Shown one piece after another: positions 4,429 to 7,552 of a stretch of 7,552 nucleotides of DNA. A program made the position numbers and the translations under genes. This DNA is from Myxococcales bacterium (lineage in GTDB: Bacteria > Myxococcota_A > Bradymonadia > Bradymonadales > Bradymonadaceae), in assembly GCA_007120615.1 (NCBI GenBank), contig SKNI01000111.1, forward strand, positions 1 through 7,552, read 5' to 3'. The notes beneath the pieces are model-generated. The model did no database searches and was not told where the DNA came from. It worked only from the letters and a program-made list of their open reading frames with translations. Position 1 is the stretch's first letter, and each line of letters opens with the position of its first letter.

Positions 4429-7023
4429 ATGACCGAGCCCATCTTCTCTCTTTCACCTGATGAGATCGCGGGGATCGCTCGAAAAATTAAGAGCTCCCGC
4501 GATTATTACACGAAGATGAATGTTCTTGTGGAAGAGGGCATATCATGGGCCGACAGATATCGAGCCCTCTGGTGGCTCATCGGGCAGGAAGCCTACGATG
4601 CACATGAGGATCCGGCCATCTGGTATGAGCTTGCTGAATCCGTTGACCAGGTCTCCACGAAAGACCTGGTGGACTTTTTGGCCCGTGTTCAGCGCTACGA
4701 TGAAGAGCCCGAATCAGAGACCGAACCAGAGACCGAACCATCGGCCTTCGAAGGGGAAGCAGCGTGGGATGACTACGTGGATGATTCTCATTACGAGGAC
4801 TATGCCATGGATGGGGAGGGGTATTCCACACCGCCATTTGAGTCGAAGCGAATCGTCTCCTTCTGGCCGTGGACCCTGGATACGCTCGCCATGAACGCCT
4901 ACGCTCGAGACCCGGAGATGGTCGAGGGGCGGGCCGCAGACTTTCACCCCGATGTGCAACGAGGTCTCCAGCTAGTCCGGCGGCGTTTCGGGGCTATTCC
5001 CAGAGAGGAGCTGCCCCAGGGCACCCTGGAGGACCTGGCCGAGCGGTTTGTGTGGGAGACCTTCCACGGAAACCTCTGGGACGTCGTAGATGGCGAGCTT
5101 TCCTTCGTGATCGTCAACGGAGCCGACGAGACGGCTCGAGCGAATCGGGCGCGCTTCTTCTCGCATTTTGCTGACGAGGAGACCTGGGCTCGGCTCGTCC
5201 TCACCACCAGCCTGAGCAGGGACTACGCCCCACAGAATTATGAGAGGACTCGTGCAGCCTGGAAGCACTGCTCCTTGGAGCAACTCAAGGAGCTGATCAC
5301 CCGAATCAGCGTTCATACCAGGGACCGAGTTGATGCCATCGAGGTCATCGTCTCCCGCGGTGAGCGACCCCAGGATCTCCTGCAAATCGCCGGTGGCTTT
5401 GCCGCAGGCAACCTTCATCAGAAATCGGAATTCATCGCATTGGCTGCAATCCTGACGGCCCTGCGCAACGACCAGCCCGTCCCTGACGAAGCCCTCGATT
5501 TCATCTCCTTTTTGAACCTGGACACCCCCTTCATGCGCTCGGAATTCTTCAGCGTTCCGATCTACATGGAGGCCCTGGGTGCCTTTGAGGATGAACAGAT
5601 CACTTCTCTCTTGCGCAGAGCATTTGCCGATCCTCAACGACGCTCGCTGCCATTTCCGGTGATGCACGCCTACGCCCACGATCCAGAGGTTCTGCAGGCT
5701 GCTCTGGAAGCCGTGGAGTTTCTCGCCGAGGAGAACCAACGGTTCAACAGAATGACAAAATTGGCTTTGAGCCTGGGCCTGCTCGGGCCGGATCATCTGC
5801 GCCCGCTGGCCGATGCCTTCGATCGCAGCTCCTCGGACCTGGCCCGAAGCACTTTCCGCAGGGCGATCCTGGGAGTCCTGGCAGACCAAGATATCACCCC
5901 GGACGAGTCCATCGACCGGTTCCTCTCCCTTGTGGATATGGAGGCCGTAGGCACCTCGGAGAACGATCTGGGCTACCACGTCGCCGCGGACTATCGCGCC
6001 GCCCTCTCCAGACTCCCCGTCGAGCGCGCTGTGGCTCGCGTCCTCAGAGATATCGACGAGGCCAAACCACACTGGATTCGCGTGGTTGCTGCCCTCCAGG
6101 CCCTGCCCCACGATGCGCTCCTCGAGGAGTTTTTCCGCATCCTGATCGGAGTTCCGCTTCCCTCATCGCTCTATTTCGACTGGTTCAAGAGCTTCCTACA
6201 GGATCTCCCTGAGCAAGCTCGGCCATTTCTAAGCCAGGCGCTGGCGACGTGCCGAGATCCCGACCTGCACAACGCCGTCGCCAGCGCTCTTAGCCAACTT
6301 CAATATGAAGATCTGCTCGCCGAAAGGGGGGCTCAATCTGCTGCCGACAAGAGCCCGGCCGACAAATTACGGCGTCTGTGCGACGCCTATTTTGAAGCCC
6401 ACCCCGAGGTAGTGCGGACCACCATCTACACTCTCGACCGACAGGAGACTCCCTCCCGGGACGGTAGCCTCAACCGCCTCGGCGGTCGTCCCGTTGGCCT
6501 GACCCTGGAGTCCTGGCCGCTGTTCCGGGACGACCCCGACCACCCCATGCACCATCTCTTAACCCTGGATCTCAATACACTTCCCGAACTGAAAACCCGC
6601 TTTCCCGAGCACCGGGTCATCTCTCTATTCATTGAGCATCCCTACCATCATGAGGCCTATGGGCCGGGCAACGAGTCAGTTCGGGTACTGTTCATTGCCG
6701 ACGAAGCCGCCCTGCCCTATGAAGGCGACCTCCCGACGAGCACCGACGACCCCGCCGTCGGCTTCCTGGTGGAGGAGGTCGAGGTACCACTGGGTGCCTG
6801 GTCTGTTTCCTACGGCAGCGACGAGAGACTGGAGGAGATCCGCAAAACCATCTATTCCCTCCACGCCTGGGGTGGTGGAGATGGTGGCCCCTTCTGGCTG
6901 CAACAAGAGGAGCATCAAGGTGACTTTCTTCTGCAATTTGACGAGGCCTTTGCCCACATGAACCTCGGCGACGCTGGACTGATGTTTCTCTTCGCAGACA
7001 CCGCTTTCTTCCAATGCCACTGA
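4429..7023 (+). CDS. Large helical protein with C-terminal DUF1963/YwqG-like domain
   Basis: An 864-residue protein with no signal peptide or membrane segment, so probably cytoplasmic. Residues 1-90 are helical. Residues 91-133 form a strongly acidic, repetitive linker (SETEPETEP, WDDYVDDSHYEDY). Residues 140-655 are mostly amphipathic helices with a regular helix-turn rhythm from about 280 onward, suggesting an alpha-solenoid (HEAT-like), though no repeat unit could be fixed by eye. Residues 660-864 resemble DUF1963 (YwqG): GGRPVGLTLESWPLF (685-699), HHLLTLDLNTLPEL (708-721), GDFLLQFDEAF (831-841), LGDAGLMFLFADTAFF (846-861). That order, with a paired 'LLQFD' and 'GDAG' near the end, is the basis of the call. 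DUF1963 has no established biochemical function. The ATG at 4429 has no clear ribosome binding site, but its N-terminus is plausible and no better in-frame start lies nearby. It follows the caspase gene after 82 bp on the same strand. A scaffold or partner role is inference. Confidence 0.85.
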   Translation: MTEPIFSLSPDEIAGIARKIKSSRDYYTKMNVLVEEGISWADRYRALWWLIGQEAYDAHEDPAIWYELAESVDQVSTKDLVDFLARVQRYDEEPESETEPETEPSAFEGEAAWDDYVDDSHYEDYAMDGEGYSTPPFESKRIVSFWPWTLDTLAMNAYARDPEMVEGRAADFHPDVQRGLQLVRRRFGAIPREELPQGTLEDLAERFVWETFHGNLWDVVDGELSFVIVNGADETARANRARFFSHFADEETWARLVLTTSLSRDYAPQNYERTRAAWKHCSLEQLKELITRISVHTRDRVDAIEVIVSRGERPQDLLQIAGGFAAGNLHQKSEFIALAAILTALRNDQPVPDEALDFISFLNLDTPFMRSEFFSVPIYMEALGAFEDEQITSLLRRAFADPQRRSLPFPVMHAYAHDPEVLQAALEAVEFLAEENQRFNRMTKLALSLGLLGPDHLRPLADAFDRSSSDLARSTFRRAILGVLADQDITPDESIDRFLSLVDMEAVGTSENDLGYHVAADYRAALSRLPVERAVARVLRDIDEAKPHWIRVVAALQALPHDALLEEFFRILIGVPLPSSLYFDWFKSFLQDLPEQARPFLSQALATCRDPDLHNAVASALSQLQYEDLLAERGAQSAADKSPADKLRRLCDAYFEAHPEVVRTTIYTLDRQETPSRDGSLNRLGGRPVGLTLESWPLFRDDPDHPMHHLLTLDLNTLPELKTRFPEHRVISLFIEHPYHHEAYGPGNESVRVLFIADEAALPYEGDLPTSTDDPAVGFLVEEVEVPLGAWSVSYGSDERLEEIRKTIYSLHAWGGGDGGPFWLQQEEHQGDFLLQFDEAFAHMNLGDAGLMFLFADTAFFQCH
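4715..4738 (+). repeat. Tandem 12-bp repeat encoding the acidic linker
   Basis: cagagaccgaac occurs twice in a row (4715-4726 and 4727-4738) and encodes the repeated ETEP in the acidic linker of the 864-residue protein. An in-frame 12-bp unit can expand or contract without breaking the gene, so linker length may vary between strains. Confidence 0.75.
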
Positions 7024-7026
7024 GAG

Positions 7027-7055
7027 TGGACTTGGGCGTCCCGATCCGTGATAAT
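7027..7055 (+). promoter_or_regulatory. Candidate sigma70-type promoter of the acidic lipoprotein gene
   Basis: TGGACT (7027-7032, four of six to the -35 consensus) and GATAAT (7050-7055, five of six to the -10 consensus) are separated by exactly 17 bp. Transcription would begin near 7062, leaving a leader of about 80 nt before the ATG at 7141. It directly follows the stop of the preceding gene, so the lipoprotein gene could be transcribed on its own. Confidence 0.4.
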
Positions 7056-7127
7056 CTCCGGGCTACCGAAATTCCCATGAATTTGCGATGCATTGATCGA
7101 TCGAAGGCATGAAACCAGGTGAGCACC

Positions 7128-7133
7128 GGAGGA
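7128..7133 (+). promoter_or_regulatory. Ribosome binding site of the acidic lipoprotein gene
   Basis: GGAGGA lies 7 nt before the ATG at 7141, the best-placed ribosome binding site on the plus strand of this window. It fixes the start of the truncated gene at the right edge. Confidence 0.8.
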
Positions 7134-7140
7134 CTGATTT

Positions 7141-7552
7141 ATGGCGAAGTTAATTGTCGTTTTCTGCATGGTGATGGGGCTTGTCTTGGCCGGGTGCAAT
7201 GGTGAGCCCGAGCAGAACAACAACCAGGACCCGAATATGGATGCCGGACTTGATGTCGGAGATCCGGACGTCGGGGAGGACGCGGGAAATGGCGATATCG
7301 ACGATGTCGGCAGGAGTGACAACGACGGCGATATAGGTCTCGATGCCGATGCCAATGGAGACATCAACGACGTCGACGATGATAGTGGTGCGGACGTTGT
7401 GGACGATAGTGGTGCGGACGTTGTCGACAGCGACGCCGGTGATGAAGATGCCGGCGATAGCTGTTTCCCCTGTGGCGACCCCGACGACAACGCAGCCTTT
7501 ATCTGTATCGACGGGCAGCGCGAGTCGGTTTGCTTGCCCGGATTTCAACTTA
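7141..7552 (+). CDS. Acidic low-complexity lipoprotein, 5' part (runs off the window)
   Basis: 137 codons are visible and the frame is still open at the window end. A short signal peptide with a hydrophobic core (residues 4-17) ends in the lipobox LAGC, giving lipidated Cys19. Asn at +2 does not suggest inner-membrane retention, so an outer-membrane lipoprotein is likely. Residues 30-107 are almost entirely Asp, Gly, Ala, Val and Asn, a probably extended acidic stalk. Within it, D68-A-D-A-N-G-D-I-N-D-V-D79 fits the spacing of a calcium-binding EF-hand loop. A Cys-containing domain then starts (Cys108, Cys111, Cys122, Cys131; CFPCGDPDD), probably disulfide-bonded and surface-exposed. This layout is typical of the many secreted or surface lipoproteins of Bradymonadales and Myxococcota. 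The C-terminal functional domain lies beyond the window, so no function can be given. It has its own ribosome binding site and probably its own promoter. Confidence 0.85.
   Translation, partial: MAKLIVVFCMVMGLVLAGCNGEPEQNNNQDPNMDAGLDVGDPDVGEDAGNGDIDDVGRSDNDGDIGLDADANGDINDVDDDSGADVVDDSGADVVDSDAGDEDAGDSCFPCGDPDDNAAFICIDGQRESVCLPGFQL
7381..7428 (+). repeat. Tandem 24-bp repeat in the acidic stalk
   Basis: Two adjacent 24-bp units (7381-7404 and 7405-7428) differ at a single base (g or c at unit position 21) and encode DSGADVVD twice. This looks like a recent in-frame duplication lengthening the acidic stalk of the lipoprotein. Confidence 0.85.

Noticed and set aside
4972..6111. Long minus-strand open frame (379 codons) opposite the 864-residue gene
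   Set aside because: It is a shadow of the strongly coding plus-strand frame: it has no recognisable motifs, and the plus-strand frame covers it completely.
7070..7083. Inverted repeat AATTC-CCAT-GAATT before the acidic lipoprotein
   Set aside because: A 5-bp AT-rich stem is expected by chance and no T-run follows.
7150..7548. Minus-strand open frame opposite the acidic lipoprotein
   Set aside because: Val/Ile/Thr-rich mirror of the Asp-rich repeats; the plus strand has a ribosome binding site, signal peptide and lipobox.

Overview
The window is GC-rich and looks like chromosomal DNA from a deltaproteobacterium-like lineage, most plausibly Bradymonadales or Myxococcota. This is an inference from style: a lipoprotein with a long Asp/Gly/Ala-rich stretch after the lipid-anchor cysteine followed by a Cys-containing domain, a caspase-domain lipoprotein with a Pro-rich linker, and a Y1 transposase of the type with a long C-terminal extension. 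No rRNA, tRNA, CRISPR array or origin was seen.

Left part, minus strand: a single-domain HUH/Y1 transposase of the REP-associated (RAYT-like) type at 174-1097, and upstream of it a complete glycerate 2-kinase (DUF4147 + MOFRL) at 1348-2694 with a GTG start placed by a good ribosome binding site. The 250 bp between them carries a pair of identical 20-bp direct repeats at a 35-bp period with a small dyad between them. The 173 bp downstream of the transposase holds a 10-bp tandem repeat but no supported gene.

Right part, plus strand: a 164-bp divergent spacer leads into a caspase-fold lipoprotein (2859-4346). It combines a lipobox, a PEGA-like region interrupted by a two-helix membrane hairpin, a Pro/Ala linker, a caspase domain with an intact His/Cys dyad, and an EF-hand-like loop. 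After an 82-bp gap dominated by a strong palindrome comes an 864-residue cytoplasmic protein (4429-7023) with a largely helical body, an acidic linker, and a C-terminal domain that reads as DUF1963/YwqG-like. Then a possible sigma70-type promoter precedes the 5' end of a very acidic, Cys-containing lipoprotein (7141 onward) that runs off the window.

Glycerate kinase is ordinary metabolism and the transposase is a mobile-element-derived gene. The part worth a second look is the pair of adjacent same-strand genes, the membrane-tethered caspase-like protease and the large helical/DUF1963 protein. They share a degenerate 20-bp sequence upstream of each start (15 of 20 identical), which hints at common control. 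That they form a functional system is inference only.
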